Source: Corynebacterium pelargi (GTDB lineage: Bacteria; Actinomycetota; Actinomycetes; Mycobacteriales; Mycobacteriaceae). Taken from it: a stretch of 64,000 bases of DNA. This document shows positions 1 to 10,620 of the stretch, piece by piece (the stretch's first letter is position 1; every line of letters starts with the position of its first letter). A program made the position numbers and the translations under genes. The stretch lies in assembly GCF_014635485.1 (NCBI RefSeq), contig NZ_BMCX01000005.1, positions 122,494 to 186,493 of the forward strand, in the 5' to 3' direction. Below the pieces are notes generated by a model. That model was not told where the DNA came from and searched no databases. It saw only the letters and a list, made by a program, of their open reading frames with translations.

Positions 1-4
1 AACC

Positions 5-37
5 GCTCCCCCAGTCACAGTGCTGCGGGGAGCTTTT
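5..37 (+). terminator. Rho-independent terminator of an upstream gene
   Basis: GCTCCCC (5-11) pairs with GGGGAGC (27-33) across a 15-nt loop and is followed by TTTT (34-37). It would end a plus-strand transcript entering from before the window. Confidence 0.55.
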
Positions 38-39
38 GG

Positions 40-88
40 CATTTTCCGCTGAGCCACTTTGCCACTCCACTTAAGCCACCCGGCTTCA
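40..88. repeat. 49-bp direct repeat, copy 1 (IS21-end-like)
   Basis: Identical over 49 bp to 746-794. Read on the minus strand it holds TGGCAAAGTGGCTCAGCGG, which resembles the repeated words at the ends of IS21-family insertion sequences. No transposase gene lies nearby, so this is at most a remnant. The following stretch (89-243) holds a stem-loop, ACGACCCC (145-152) with GGGGTCGT (166-173), and no gene. Confidence 0.7.
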
Positions 89-243
89 AGCGCGCGAAAT
101 AACCGTTTGGCAGGTAAATTTTGCGCCTAGGGGATCAAATTACAACGACCCCGGGCACTAGGCGCGGGGTCGTGGGGTAAGGTGCGCCGACCTACATCGA
201 CGCTCACTGGAAAAAGGGTAACAGATATCGATGGAATACTCGG

Positions 244-661
244 ATGGCTGGAGCCCTACATTCCCATTTGTCCTATTTCGAGGTACTCATCCGCAATGCC
301 ATGAATCTGGCACTTCAAGATTGGAACGAAACAATAACCAGGAGCAGGAATTGGTGCCTCGAACACCAATCAGCGGATCTTCTGTACTCAATGTTGAAGC
401 GTCCAATGATGCAAGCTCGACGGCATGCTACGAAGGAATCACGACGATCAATCACGCGTGGATTTAGGGAAAAGGGTTGAACGACTCACCCGACTACGCA
501 ACCGGGTTTCGCACCAAGAAAATCTATTAGGCACCAACTTCCGTGGCCGCCTGAATGACACGCTTTCAGTGCTCAAAGCTATTGATAATAGTTATCCGCA
601 ATGGGCTCTTGTTGAAAGCCAAGTCCGCCAGATCGCTCGAGAAGATCCCCGCAAGCAATAA
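244..661 (+). pseudogene. Abi-like (abortive-infection family) gene remnant
   Basis: Two fragments in different frames make one broken protein. The first, from ATG 244, contains LSYFEVLIRNAMNLAL, like the N-terminal 'EVxxRN' helix of Abi_2/AbiD-F proteins. The second, ending at 661, contains RLTRLRNRVSHQENLL, like the 'LRNRxxHxE' motif near the end of the same family (compare the HEPN RxxxxH motif). The frame changes near 425-480, and the aromatic-rich middle part, normally 80-100 residues, is missing. Family members are antiphage or toxin-like proteins; this copy is very probably dead. It lies between two identical 49-bp repeats, suggesting loss by mobile-element activity. The family call rests on the two motifs only. 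Confidence 0.55.
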
Positions 662-745
662 GGGCAATACCTAGGCTCCGGGCCACACCCGTGCGACTCC
701 AGCGAGTCCTTTCACCGCGTTGCGCTGCACCATCTTCTACTGCGC

Positions 746-794
746 CATTTTCCGCTGAGCCACTTTGCCACTCCACTTAAGCCACCCGGCTTCA
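746..794. repeat. 49-bp direct repeat, copy 2 (IS21-end-like)
   Basis: Exact second copy of 40-88, in the same orientation and just upstream of the toxin-antitoxin-like pair. Together the copies bracket the Abi-like remnant. The stretch between the remnant and this copy (662-745) shows no gene. Confidence 0.7.
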
Positions 795-825
795 TGAGCA
801 CGCCCTCCCGTGCTACCAATGACCC

Positions 826-1041
826 ATGGCCATGACGCTCAGACTCAGCGAAGACGAAGACCGCGCCCTCACCCTGCTCGCCCAAACCCAAGGCACGAGC
901 AAACAAGAAGCCGCCAAGCGCGCGATTCTTGCACAAGCATCCAGGCAGCTTTTCGACGCCCACGTGGCCGAACTCGCCCGCACCCACATCCCGGAAGTGC
1001 GCGCAATGCGCACACGCCTTCGCAGTGTGCAAAAGCCATGA
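826..1041 (+). CDS. Small RHH-type antitoxin-like DNA-binding protein
   Basis: 71 aa. The N-terminus (MTLRLSEDEDRALTLLAQTQ) has the beta-strand plus helix pattern of ribbon-helix-helix proteins of the CopG/MetJ type, followed by GTSKQEAAKRAI, a typical second helix. Such proteins are usually antitoxins that bind both their toxin and the operon promoter. The stop overlaps the start of the next gene by four bases (ATGA), as expected for a translationally coupled antitoxin-toxin pair. No strong ribosome binding site is visible before the ATG. The 12-bp word AGCTTTTCGACG lies inside this gene at 947-958. Partner identity is inferred from the neighbour. Confidence 0.65.
   Translation: MAMTLRLSEDEDRALTLLAQTQGTSKQEAAKRAILAQASRQLFDAHVAELARTHIPEVRAMRTRLRSVQKP
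947..958 (+). repeat. AGCTTTTCGACG word, first of nine copies
   Basis: This exact 12-mer occurs nine times. On the plus strand: 947-958, 19773-19784, 34953-34964, 40977-40988, 47961-47972. As its complement: 3108-3119, 17341-17352, 37838-37849, 43661-43672. The copies at 34947-34966 and 37836-37855 share a full 20 bp in opposite orientation. Some lie in genes, some between genes. Function unknown. Confidence 0.85.
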
Positions 1042-1313
1042 GCCCAACAGAATCCGTGATGCGCGGACTCACGCCTGAGCAGGTACTCATCATCGCTGAC
1101 CAGCTAGATCAGCCGGTGCGCAACTACGCCGGCATCGTGGCACTTGCTGCTGCAAGCGCTGCGCAGATTCAAGGTATTCCCGTGCATACCGATAGCCGCC
1201 GCGCCGCTGCTGCACTGCGCGAATTGGCCCTTGCCACTGCTCCCCTGCGCGCAGAAAATGACGTCTTCGCCGAGGTCCTTGCCCGAGTGTTTCTCGATAT
1301 TCAAGAGATCTAA
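1038..1313 (+). CDS. Doc-like protein with degenerate Fic motif
   Basis: 91 aa, starting at the ATG that overlaps the antitoxin-like stop. Its layout follows short Doc toxins: LTPEQVLIIADQLDQPVRNY resembles the Doc N-terminus (leading to 'VRDYGLLxSA'), then an 'AAALRELALA' helix and a final ARVFLDI like 'AxxxFLxlN'. Where Doc has HxFx(D/N)xNKR, this protein reads APLRAENDVFAEV, so the catalytic His, the Phe and the Lys are absent. Active Doc phosphorylates EF-Tu, which this one could hardly do. It may be a decayed toxin or a protein kept for another role. The Doc relation is my alignment by eye and could be wrong. Confidence 0.5.
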   Translation: MSPTESVMRGLTPEQVLIIADQLDQPVRNYAGIVALAAASAAQIQGIPVHTDSRRAAAALRELALATAPLRAENDVFAEVLARVFLDIQEI

Positions 1314-1326
1314 ACCACAGCAAACA

Positions 1327-1492
1327 CCTACTGGAAAATTTTCCAGTAGGTTTCAAGTACTTGCATATCCCCAGGTCAAACTAGAAAACTACTGGAAACA
1401 CGGCGTTTCCAGTACGTTTCAAGTACTTGCATATCCCCAGGTCAAACTAGAAAACTACTGGAAACACGGTGTTTCCAGTAGTTTCCAGTACG
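1327..1492. repeat. Palindrome cluster with a 66-bp tandem repeat
   Basis: A perfect 24-bp palindrome (1327-1350, CCTACTGGAAAA/TTTTCCAGTAGG) is followed by a direct repeat of period 66 bp (copy 1 at 1351-1416, copy 2 from 1417). Each copy ends in an inverted repeat TACTGGAAAC...GTTTCCAGTA with a 5-nt loop, and an extra half-site GTTTCCAGTA follows at 1481-1490. It fills the gap between two convergent genes (1313 and 1503). Possible roles are a bidirectional terminator, a protein-binding array or a recombination site; no T-run follows the hairpins. Confidence 0.85.
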
Positions 1493-1502
1493 TTGCAAGC
1501 AG

Positions 1503-2381
1503 CTACTGCTTTGAGGCCTTCTCTTTACGCCCCACAAATTCATCCATGGAACTGGATGTGCCGATGAGCTTGGCAACGGCGTCGTAGGCGCGCACGGGCA
1601 GCAGGCGCCCAACATAGGCAACGCGCGCGGTCCAGGGCAGCACGAGTTGGTGGCGTCCAGCCTCGATCGCGTCAATCACATGCACGGCTACTTCTTCTTG
1701 TTCCAGCACTGGCAGCAGCCAGGGTGCTTTGGATTTCGCACCCTCAAACATGCCGGTATTGATGTAGAAGGGGCATACCACGAGGGAATTGACGCGGTGG
1801 CCGCGCTCTTTCATCTCCACACGCAGGGACTCTGCAAAGCCCACGGCGGCGAATTTCGAGGGCGAATAATCTGTTTGCTTGGCCACGCCTGTCAGCCCTG
1901 CCGCGGAGGCGATGGTCACGATGGTGCCGGAGTTTTGGCGGATCATGCCGGGCAGGAAGGCCCTGGTGGTCAAATACAGGGAGCGCACATTGACCGCGAA
2001 GGTGCGATCGACATTTTCTTGGGGGTTTTCTAAAAAGTCCTCGCCGCTGACGATGCCTGCGTTATTGATCAAAATATCGATGTCGCCGACGTGCTCTGCG
2101 GCAGCTTCCACGGCCTGCTGATCGGTGACGTCTACGACCTGGTAGCTTGCAGCAACGCCGAGGGACTCAATTTCTTCTACTACTGCGCGAGCGCCTTCTT
2201 CTGAAAGATCCCAGATCTCTACCTTCGCTGCGTTCCTTTGGGCGCATTCGAGTGCCATGAGCCTTCCGATGCCGGAGGCGCCGCCGGTAATCAACACCCT
2301 TTGGCCGCGCAGGGGCATCTTGTAGGGGTTGGGAATGAACTGGGCTGCGCGGTGGAGCAAGGTGGTGGCTGCGTTATGCAT
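1503..2381 (-). CDS. Short-chain dehydrogenase/reductase (classical SDR)
   Basis: 292 aa, NAD(P)-dependent oxidoreductase of unknown substrate. The Rossmann glycine motif TGGASGIG lies near residue 30, the NNAG motif (ILINNAGIV) near 115 and the catalytic YxxxK as YSPSK near 185. The start at 2381 (MHNAATTL) is chosen because AAAGGA precedes it by 7 nt; an in-frame start 20 codons upstream has no such site. A C-terminal extension beyond the usual 250 residues is typical of SDRs acting on lipid-like substrates, which is only a hint. It is monocistronic and convergent with the Doc-like gene across the palindrome cluster. Confidence 0.85.
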   Translation of the reverse strand: MHNAATTLLHRAAQFIPNPYKMPLRGQRVLITGGASGIGRLMALECAQRNAAKVEIWDLSEEGARAVVEEIESLGVAASYQVVDVTDQQAVEAAAEHVGDIDILINNAGIVSGEDFLENPQENVDRTFAVNVRSLYLTTRAFLPGMIRQNSGTIVTIASAAGLTGVAKQTDYSPSKFAAVGFAESLRVEMKERGHRVNSLVVCPFYINTGMFEGAKSKAPWLLPVLEQEEVAVHVIDAIEAGRHQLVLPWTARVAYVGRLLPVRAYDAVAKLIGTSSSMDEFVGRKEKASKQ

Positions 2382-2628
2382 GGTGTTCCTTTCACTCGCT
2401 TTTGTGTTGCTTAACAATATGCTTTGCTCAGAATACTTCATGCAAGTACCCCACCCCCACCCTTATTGTGAGGCTGGTGTGAAAGCTGATAACATTTGTG
2501 ACTGTTGTGATTACGGCGAGGCCGGTGAGTGCTCGCTGTGGAGGAAGAATGACAACGCCTCTCGCGGCCTTCGAACCCAAACGAAGGCCGCTTCACCTTT
2601 CTCCACCAAAAACCACTACGCTTGTGCC

Positions 2629-3069
2629 ATGTCTGATTTCACCGATCTTTTGAATAAGCGCGAGGCAGTTGCCGAAGATCTAGCGCGCTTTATCAATGAA
2701 GCCGTCGCACGCCAGTCCGGCATCACCGGCGTCGCACTCAAAGGCGCTGTGGCCGCAGCCAAGAAGGCAAAGCCCGGCATCGTAGAAAAAGGTGCCCACG
2801 CCCTGTTGCCAGAGCTTGTCGACGCCCTCGACCCCCACTGGCTGCAGTACAAGGCGAACCTCGGCGAATCCTTTGGTCAGTACCTAAGCCAAAACCAGCG
2901 AGAAGTATGCAACTCGCTGCTTGAGGTAGCCGACCGCAATGCCAAGAACATTGACGTCCCCGGCCTTGATAAGGCCTATAAGTCTTTGCGCGGCAAGGCA
3001 GAAAAGATCTTAGGCCCAGAACTCCAAGGCTTAGGCGATCTGCTCGAAAGCCACGTCGAAGAACAATAA
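2629..3069 (+). CDS. Conserved actinobacterial hypothetical (DUF6918-like)
   Basis: 146 aa, mostly helical, with no membrane segment or signal peptide. It begins MSDFTDLLNKREAVAEDLAR and has a lysine- and alanine-rich stretch (GAVAAAKKAKPG) near residue 45. It resembles a small actinobacterial family that I recall as DUF6918; function unknown. The divergent gap to the SDR gene (2382-2628) should hold both promoters; TATGCT and TATTGT-like words occur there but none is compelling. It ends before a strong hairpin shared with gyrB. Confidence 0.65.
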   Translation: MSDFTDLLNKREAVAEDLARFINEAVARQSGITGVALKGAVAAAKKAKPGIVEKGAHALLPELVDALDPHWLQYKANLGESFGQYLSQNQREVCNSLLEVADRNAKNIDVPGLDKAYKSLRGKAEKILGPELQGLGDLLESHVEEQ

Positions 3070-3077
3070 CGCAGCAC

Positions 3078-3103
3078 AAAGGCCCGGAATATTCCGGGCC
3101 TTT
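3078..3103. terminator. Bidirectional terminator between DUF6918-like gene and gyrB
   Basis: AAAGGCCCGGAAT/ATTCCGGGCCTTT is a perfect 26-bp palindrome, U-rich when read on either strand. It separates two convergent genes. Confidence 0.85.
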
Positions 3104-3118
3104 GTTTCGTCGAAAAGC

Positions 3119-5209
<2,091 letters not shown>

Positions 5210-5257
5210 TTACACGTTGAAGATGGTACGTCCCTGTATTAAGCCACAGTGACAACC

Positions 5258-5833
5258 CTATCCGTAGGTGTCTCTTGGGCCACGGCCTTTCACATGCAAA
5301 GGCCCATGGCGCCAACTGGGCGTTTTTGGCCCGAAAATGCGCAGCTCGGTGATGATATCGGGGCCAACTTCGGCATTGATTTTCTGCAGAATCTGCCGTT
5401 GCATCAAGCGAAGATTCGAAGCCCAGGCCGTGGAATCACAACTTAAGAAAAGCTTTTTATCCTTCACCATCTCGACTTTGGTGTGCTTTGCTACCTGCTC
5501 GCCAACGAGTTCTTCCCAATGGCCGAACACCAAAGCGCTGGCCATTTCCTTTTGCCAGCCGCGGCGACGAATCTCACGCTGGATCACCTGGCCGATGCCT
5601 TTGACATTGGAAGCCTTGGGCAGCGCTCTGCCATCTTTGCCGGTGGGCCTGCCGATAGGCGGCCGGGGCTGAGCCTTGGCATCTGAGCTTGCAGGACTTT
5701 CAAAGGAGTCCATGGAGCGGGCCTTGGCATTCAGGCGTGGAACATAGCCTCCACGGCGCTTCGCCTGGGCACGCATCTGCTCAAAGGCTGCAGCAATGGG
5801 ATCATCTGCAGCACTCGAAGATTGCTCACTCAT
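5258..5833 (-). CDS. dciA: DciA-family helicase-loading protein (DUF721)
   Basis: 191 aa. The C-terminal half (about residues 85-170) is the DUF721/DciA domain, recognised by the W-x-(K/E) start (RRGWQKEMA), [14 protein letters not shown] and the [17 protein letters not shown] segment. DciA loads the replicative helicase DnaB in bacteria that lack DnaC or DnaI. The N-terminal part is disordered and Pro/Lys-rich. The ATG at 5833 overlaps the end of recF by eight bases, so translation is probably coupled. Its place between recF and gyrB is the usual actinobacterial order. Confidence 0.88.
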   Translation of the reverse strand: MSEQSSSAADDPIAAAFEQMRAQAKRRGGYVPRLNAKARSMDSFESPASSDAKAQPRPPIGRPTGKDGRALPKASNVKGIGQVIQREIRRRGWQKEMASALVFGHWEELVGEQVAKHTKVEMVKDKKLFLSCDSTAWASNLRLMQRQILQKINAEVGPDIITELRIFGPKTPSWRHGPLHVKGRGPRDTYG

Positions 5834-6998
5834 CAAGCACCGATACCCTTGCTTCTCCTCGATCCTGCATATTCACATAATGGCGATGCACCTCGTGGGC
5901 ATCTAAGCCCTCAGGCAGATCATCGCCCACAGCAGCACTAATGATCACCTGCTCGGCTTCTTGGGTGACTTCCACCAAGCGCTGACGGCGCTTGGCATCG
6001 AGCTCAGCAAAAACATCGTCAAGCATCAAAATGGGTTCTGTGCCGCCGGCTCGCAGAAGCTCAAATTCCGCCAAACGCAGCGCAAGAGCCATCGACCAGG
6101 TTTCGCCGTGGCTGGCAAAGCCCTTGGCCGGATAATTGCCCAAGAGCACATCCAGATCATCACGATGCGGGCCTACCAAAGACATGCCACGTTCAATTTC
6201 GCGCTGGCGCTTTGCACCAAGTTCCGCCAAGATCAGTGCCTCAAGCACCTCCGTGGAATATTCGGTGGAATCAATCTGGCTGATATCCACCGAGGGGCGA
6301 TACTCCACCGAGGCAGGCCGCGACTCCGGGGCAATGCGCGCATAGGCATCGTGGACCAAAGGCTTTAAGGATGCGATGAGTTCGATGCGCGCCAACATGA
6401 GCTGCGCGCCCAACATGGCTAATTGCGCATCCCAAGTATCCAAGGTCAATAGCGCAGCATCATCGCCACCATAGCCGCGGCGCAAGGCGGCCCCTGCGGA
6501 TTTCAGCAGAGAGTTCCTCTGCCTGAGAACGTGCTGATAATCAGCCTTGACCCCTGCGAGGCGAGGCCTTTTCGCAGCAATCACGTGATCCATGTAGCGG
6601 CGGCGTTCTTCGGGTTCACCGCGAACTAATGCCAAATCTTCAGGAGAAAACAGCACGCTTTGCACCACGCCGAGCAATTCGCGTGGGCTTTTAAGCCGCG
6701 TCCTGTTGATCTGCGCCAAGTTCGCACCCTGGCGCTTGAGCAGCAGATGCGCCGTGAGCTCGCGGCCATGGTTGACCGCGGTGGCAGAAATCCTGGCCTG
6801 TTGCATGCCCTGCCGAATCAGCGGGGCATCGTGTGATACGCGGTGCGATCCCAGGTGCGCGATGGTGCCAATGGCTTCGAGGATATTGGTTTTACCAAAG
6901 CCATTGCGCCCCACGAATAATTGCACCCCTGGCGCTAGGTCAAGCTCACAGTGCTCCCAGGAACGGAAGTCATGTAATTCCAAATGCCGTAGGTACAC
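5826..6998 (-). CDS. recF: DNA replication and repair protein RecF
   Basis: 390 aa, SMC-like ATPase that loads RecA at gaps in the RecFOR pathway. Walker A is GRNGFGKTN near residue 33, the ABC signature region is [12 protein letters not shown] near 280, and Walker B is [13 protein letters not shown] near 330. It starts at a GTG (6998), 12 nt after the dnaN stop. It is part of the origin operon. Confidence 0.96.
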   Translation of the reverse strand: MYLRHLELHDFRSWEHCELDLAPGVQLFVGRNGFGKTNILEAIGTIAHLGSHRVSHDAPLIRQGMQQARISATAVNHGRELTAHLLLKRQGANLAQINRTRLKSPRELLGVVQSVLFSPEDLALVRGEPEERRRYMDHVIAAKRPRLAGVKADYQHVLRQRNSLLKSAGAALRRGYGGDDAALLTLDTWDAQLAMLGAQLMLARIELIASLKPLVHDAYARIAPESRPASVEYRPSVDISQIDSTEYSTEVLEALILAELGAKRQREIERGMSLVGPHRDDLDVLLGNYPAKGFASHGETWSMALALRLAEFELLRAGGTEPILMLDDVFAELDAKRRQRLVEVTQEAEQVIISAAVGDDLPEGLDAHEVHRHYVNMQDRGEARVSVLDE

Positions 6999-7010
6999 CG
7001 ATGCTCACTT

Positions 7011-8195
7011 CTAGCCCGGCAGGCGCACAGGCATGAGCAAGTAGGTGTAATCCGTTTCCGGGGTGGGGAATACACCCTGCTCATCGCGGCTTGGCATCTG
7101 CTCTGGTTCAGGCACCAAAATGGCTGGACGCGAAGGCTCATTAAAGCCAAATACCACGTTTTCCGTGCCAAGGGAGTTCAGGCCTGTCTGCAGATAGCGG
7201 GCGTTGAAGGCGATGATGAAGTTATCCTCGCCCGAGTATTCGCACTCCACCATTTCCTCGGCGTGGCCTGCATCCGAGGCGCCGGCAGACAAGATGAGCT
7301 GGCCTTCGCTGAATTGCAAACGAAGCTGCGCGCCGCGGTCAACCAGGGTGACGCGCTTGATGGCAGAGACAAGCTGATTGATATTGACCTTGGCCACCGA
7401 GGTGTGGGTCTTAGGTAGCAGCGGTGCCACGTTGGGGAAGTCTGCGTCCAACATGCGCATGGTGGTTTGGCGATTACCGTAGTGCAAGCCGAACAGCCCT
7501 TCGGCGCCGATCTGCTCGCCGGTGCCCACGGCGATTTCTACCTGCTCATCGCCGGAAACGCTCAAGGTGTGGGCGTGATCGCTTAAGTTCTTCGCCGGGA
7601 TCAAAAGCTTGGCTTTGGCCTGCTCTACCTGCGGCAGCCAGCGCAGGCGGCGCTGGGCGAGGCGGAAGCGGTCGGTGGCAGTCAAGGTGACATTTTCGCC
7701 GTCGATTTCCATGTGGATGCCCGTGAGCATGGGCAAGGTGTCATCGGAACCAGCGGCGGAGGAAACCTGGGAGATGGCTCGCTCGAATAGCGCTGGGCTG
7801 AATTCGCCGGTGACCTCAGGCAACTTCGGCATCGGAGGATAATCATCAAGCGGGATCAAGGGCAGCTCAAAGCGCGAGGTACCGCAGGTAACTTCCAGGG
7901 AATTACCGGCAACCTTCATCTCGATGGGCTTGCCAGGAAGGCTGGAGATGATCTCTGCCAGCAGGCGACCTGCCACCGCCACGGTGCCGGTCTGCTCGAT
8001 ATCAGCGCTCGCACGCACCTTGGTGGACACTTCGTAGTCGTAGCCAGCTAATTCGAGCCCCTCATCGGTGGCGCTAATGAGCATGGCTCGCAGCATTGGT
8101 TGCGTGGGCTTCGTGGGCAAATTACGAGCTACCCAGCCAACGGCGCTGGCGAGTTCATCTTTGCCAACCCGGAATGACACCGCTTGTGCATCCAT
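7011..8195 (-). CDS. dnaN: DNA polymerase III beta sliding clamp
   Basis: 394 aa, ring clamp that tethers DNA polymerase III to DNA. Three repeated clamp folds span the chain. Recognisable segments are LPTKPTQPMLRAMLI near the start, ATDRFRLAQRRL in the middle and the C-terminal YLLMPVRLPG (family ending 'MPxRL'). The ATG is preceded by GAGGAG some 12 nt upstream. It is separated from dnaA by the putative origin. Confidence 0.97.
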   Translation of the reverse strand: MDAQAVSFRVGKDELASAVGWVARNLPTKPTQPMLRAMLISATDEGLELAGYDYEVSTKVRASADIEQTGTVAVAGRLLAEIISSLPGKPIEMKVAGNSLEVTCGTSRFELPLIPLDDYPPMPKLPEVTGEFSPALFERAISQVSSAAGSDDTLPMLTGIHMEIDGENVTLTATDRFRLAQRRLRWLPQVEQAKAKLLIPAKNLSDHAHTLSVSGDEQVEIAVGTGEQIGAEGLFGLHYGNRQTTMRMLDADFPNVAPLLPKTHTSVAKVNINQLVSAIKRVTLVDRGAQLRLQFSEGQLILSAGASDAGHAEEMVECEYSGEDNFIIAFNARYLQTGLNSLGTENVVFGFNEPSRPAILVPEPEQMPSRDEQGVFPTPETDYTYLLMPVRLPG

Positions 8196-8763
8196 GCTTC
8201 TACCCCACAGCTCCTCGGATCTTGATCAGATTTTTGTTATTCGCGGCAGCGCTGACTGCCACAAGAATTACAAGACCTAAAGTACCTGCGTTTCACACGC
8301 AGCCAAACTTTTGTGATTTAGCAACACCTCACGCTCACCGCCTCACAATCCCCAGCCCCTGTTTCTACTAAGAGAATTACTAGAAATTTCGTTGGTAGTA
8401 ACAGTAAGTCCTGTGCAAGGTGTGGAAAACACATGTTTTCTCAAGCTCAAGGCGCAAATTACACCTGTGGGCACCACTGTGGAGATTTTGTGGATAACTC
8501 ATAGCGCTTGTGGATAACTTTTTGGCTCAAGCAATCTTCCACAATCTTTCCCCAGTACACAGCGCTGTTGTGCACATGATCTGGGTAGTTATCAACAGCG
8601 CAGTTTTGTGGAATTCTGTGCGCACAATCACTAACTACAAGCATGTAATTACACAGGTGTGGATAACTCTGTGGAAACTGTAGAAAACCCAGTTATCCAG
8701 CAAAAAGAGCAAGAAAAAACCCCGCCGAAGCGGGGTGTGGTGAAAATGTTGAGCTAGGACGCG
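8196..8763. other. Putative oriC between dnaN and dnaA, with DnaA boxes
   Basis: 568 bp without a gene. Perfect DnaA boxes TGTGGATAA lie at 8489-8497, 8509-8517 and 8658-8666; one-mismatch TTATCAACA is at 8589-8597 and a weaker box at 8693-8701. An AT-rich stretch with stop-rich sequence lies at about 8360-8420. An inverted repeat GAAAACA-CA-TGTTTTC sits at 8425-8440. The dnaA-dnaN spacer is the usual actinobacterial oriC position. Origin activity is inferred. Confidence 0.8.
8713..8736 (-). terminator. dnaA transcription terminator
   Basis: On the minus strand ACCCCGC-TTCG-GCGGGGT is followed by a run of T (complement of 8713-8719). A stable UUCG tetraloop hairpin just after the dnaA stop. 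Confidence 0.9.
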
Positions 8764-10275
8764 CTAGGCGTGGCCATTGCCCTTGATGCGCGCGGTAAGT
8801 TTTTGGATCTCATCATAAGTATCACGCTTTTGGGTGATTTCCTTGCGGATCTTATCCACCGCGTACAACACCGTGGTGTGGTCCTTACCGCCAAACTGCT
8901 CGCCAATTTTCGGCAGCGATAAATCAGTTAATTCGCGGCATAGATACATAGCCAACTGGCGCGTATGCGCCACCGCGCGAGTTTTGCGCGAGCCACGAAT
9001 ATCGCGTTCTGGCACATTGAACATCTTTGAGGTTTCTTCAATGATGCGATCCGCTGTGACCTCCACAGATTCCTGCTCGGGCATGATGCTTCGGAGCGCA
9101 TGCTCGACCGTATCCATGGTGATGGGCTCATTATTAATCGAGGAATAGGCATTGATACGAACAAATGCGCCCTCGAGCTCGCGGATGGAGGTATTAAAGC
9201 GGCTGGCAATCAGCTCAAGCACATCCCTGCGCATGGTCACGCCACTGGCCGCTGCCTTCTTTTCCAAGATGGCGATACGGGTTTCCAGATCAGGCGGATA
9301 CACATCCACAATCAACCCGGCCTGGAATCGCGTGCGAAGGCGATCCTCCAAGGTGGTGAGTTGTTTCGGCGGGCGATCTGAGGAAAGCACAATTTGCTTC
9401 GATGCCTGCTCAAGGGCGTTAAAGGTGTGGAAGAACTCCTCCTGTGTTCCCTCTTTGCCCTGGAGGAACTGGATATCGTCCAGCATCAAAATATCCACCG
9501 AGCGATACCGGCGCTTGAAGGATTCCTGGCGATCATCGCGCACAGAATTGATGTAATCGTTGGTGAATTCTTCGCTGGAGACGTACTTGATTTTCAAGTT
9601 CTGATTGAGCAACTGCGCATAGTTGCCAATGGCGTGCATCAAGTGCGTCTTGCCAAGGCCAGAACCACCCCAAATAAACAGCGGATTGTAGCTTTGTGCT
9701 GGCTGTTCAGCCACAGCATTGGCAGCAGAAAACGCAAGTCGGTTGGAATCCGACACCACGTAGTTTTCGAAGGTGTAGTTGGGGTTGAGAAGCGCTAGAT
9801 CATTGGGATCATGCGCAGGAGTCTCGCGCGGACGCAGCTTTTCCGGCTCTTCTACATGAGAGGTAAACCAGCCTGGCTCCGGGGCTTTAGGTTCGGGCTG
9901 CGCCGGTGGTTGTTCCACTGCAACAGGCTCAGGGGTGATAGCGGGTGCGCTGATCTGCGTTGGCGTGGCCGGAGGTTCCGAGGCCGCTTGAGTATCGACC
10001 GTGACGGCGATGCCGAAGGGGCGACCCATCTTCGCGCTTAATACCCGGTTGATATAGGGGGCGAGATCCTGCTCAACTGTCTTTTTTGCTGCCTCGTGAG
10101 GGGTGGAAAGCACAGCGATGCCCTCGACGAGCGCTACGGGCTTAATCAGGTTGAGGTTGGCGAGCTGTCGGTGGGATAGCTGCGGAATCTCACTTGCGGG
10201 GTCGGCAGAGGCTTGGGTGAGTTCTGCGACCACTTCGAGCCAGGTTGCGCCCAGTGCTTTGGAGCCTTCCGTCAC
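8764..10275 (-). CDS. dnaA: Chromosomal replication initiator DnaA
   Basis: 503 aa, AAA+ protein that binds DnaA boxes, melts oriC and recruits the helicase. Domain I is at the N-terminus (ATWLEVVAELTQ), then a Pro/Glu-rich linker, Walker A as WGGSGLGKTH near residue 210, Walker B as LMLDDIQFLQG near 270, and the DNA-binding signature GGKDHTTVLYAVDKI near 475. The start is the GTG at 10275, because AAGGAAGG lies 7-10 nt before it; the reading frame stays open a further 66 codons into the DnaA-box region without a better site. DnaA boxes upstream suggest autoregulation. Confidence 0.97.
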   Translation of the reverse strand: MTEGSKALGATWLEVVAELTQASADPASEIPQLSHRQLANLNLIKPVALVEGIAVLSTPHEAAKKTVEQDLAPYINRVLSAKMGRPFGIAVTVDTQAASEPPATPTQISAPAITPEPVAVEQPPAQPEPKAPEPGWFTSHVEEPEKLRPRETPAHDPNDLALLNPNYTFENYVVSDSNRLAFSAANAVAEQPAQSYNPLFIWGGSGLGKTHLMHAIGNYAQLLNQNLKIKYVSSEEFTNDYINSVRDDRQESFKRRYRSVDILMLDDIQFLQGKEGTQEEFFHTFNALEQASKQIVLSSDRPPKQLTTLEDRLRTRFQAGLIVDVYPPDLETRIAILEKKAAASGVTMRRDVLELIASRFNTSIRELEGAFVRINAYSSINNEPITMDTVEHALRSIMPEQESVEVTADRIIEETSKMFNVPERDIRGSRKTRAVAHTRQLAMYLCRELTDLSLPKIGEQFGGKDHTTVLYAVDKIRKEITQKRDTYDEIQKLTARIKGNGHA

Positions 10276-10620
10276 TGATGGGCCTTCCTTCCAATTGGCG
10301 AGCAGGGAACAAGCGGACAATCTGTTCGATAGCGAAGCGTTTGAGGGCAAAAACTTGTGATTTTTCACAGTCGCTTCTCCACCGAGCAACTCACAAGCTT
10401 TTCGGTGCCCTGAGCGGGTAATCCACAACTTTGTCCACAGTTGTGGATAAACATTATCCCCCGAGAGTATCAACAGTTATCCACAGGCTATCAACAACCC
10501 TGTGGAAAACCCATCTCCACCGATTGAGGGTGTTTCACCTGCGGAAATTCCGAAAATTCGAACAACATTCAAGCGATTCTTGAATGTTATCCACATCTTT
10601 TAGATTCCACACCTTGTGAG
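10276..10620. promoter_or_regulatory. dnaA upstream region with a second DnaA-box cluster
   Basis: Perfect boxes are at 10442-10450 (TGTGGATAA), 10477-10485 and 10587-10595 (TTATCCACA). One-mismatch boxes are at 10419-10427 (TAATCCACA) and 10431-10439 (TTGTCCACA). They should control dnaA and may form part of the origin. From 10621 to 10825 I see no gene and no further boxes. Confidence 0.8.

Noticed and set aside
1327..1492. CRISPR array
   Set aside because: Only two full units of 66 bp, no spacers of constant length with changing sequence, and no cas genes.
10276..10473. 66-codon N-terminal extension of dnaA
   Set aside because: It covers DnaA boxes, has no ribosome binding site, and the GTG at 10275 has a good one in front of DnaA domain I.
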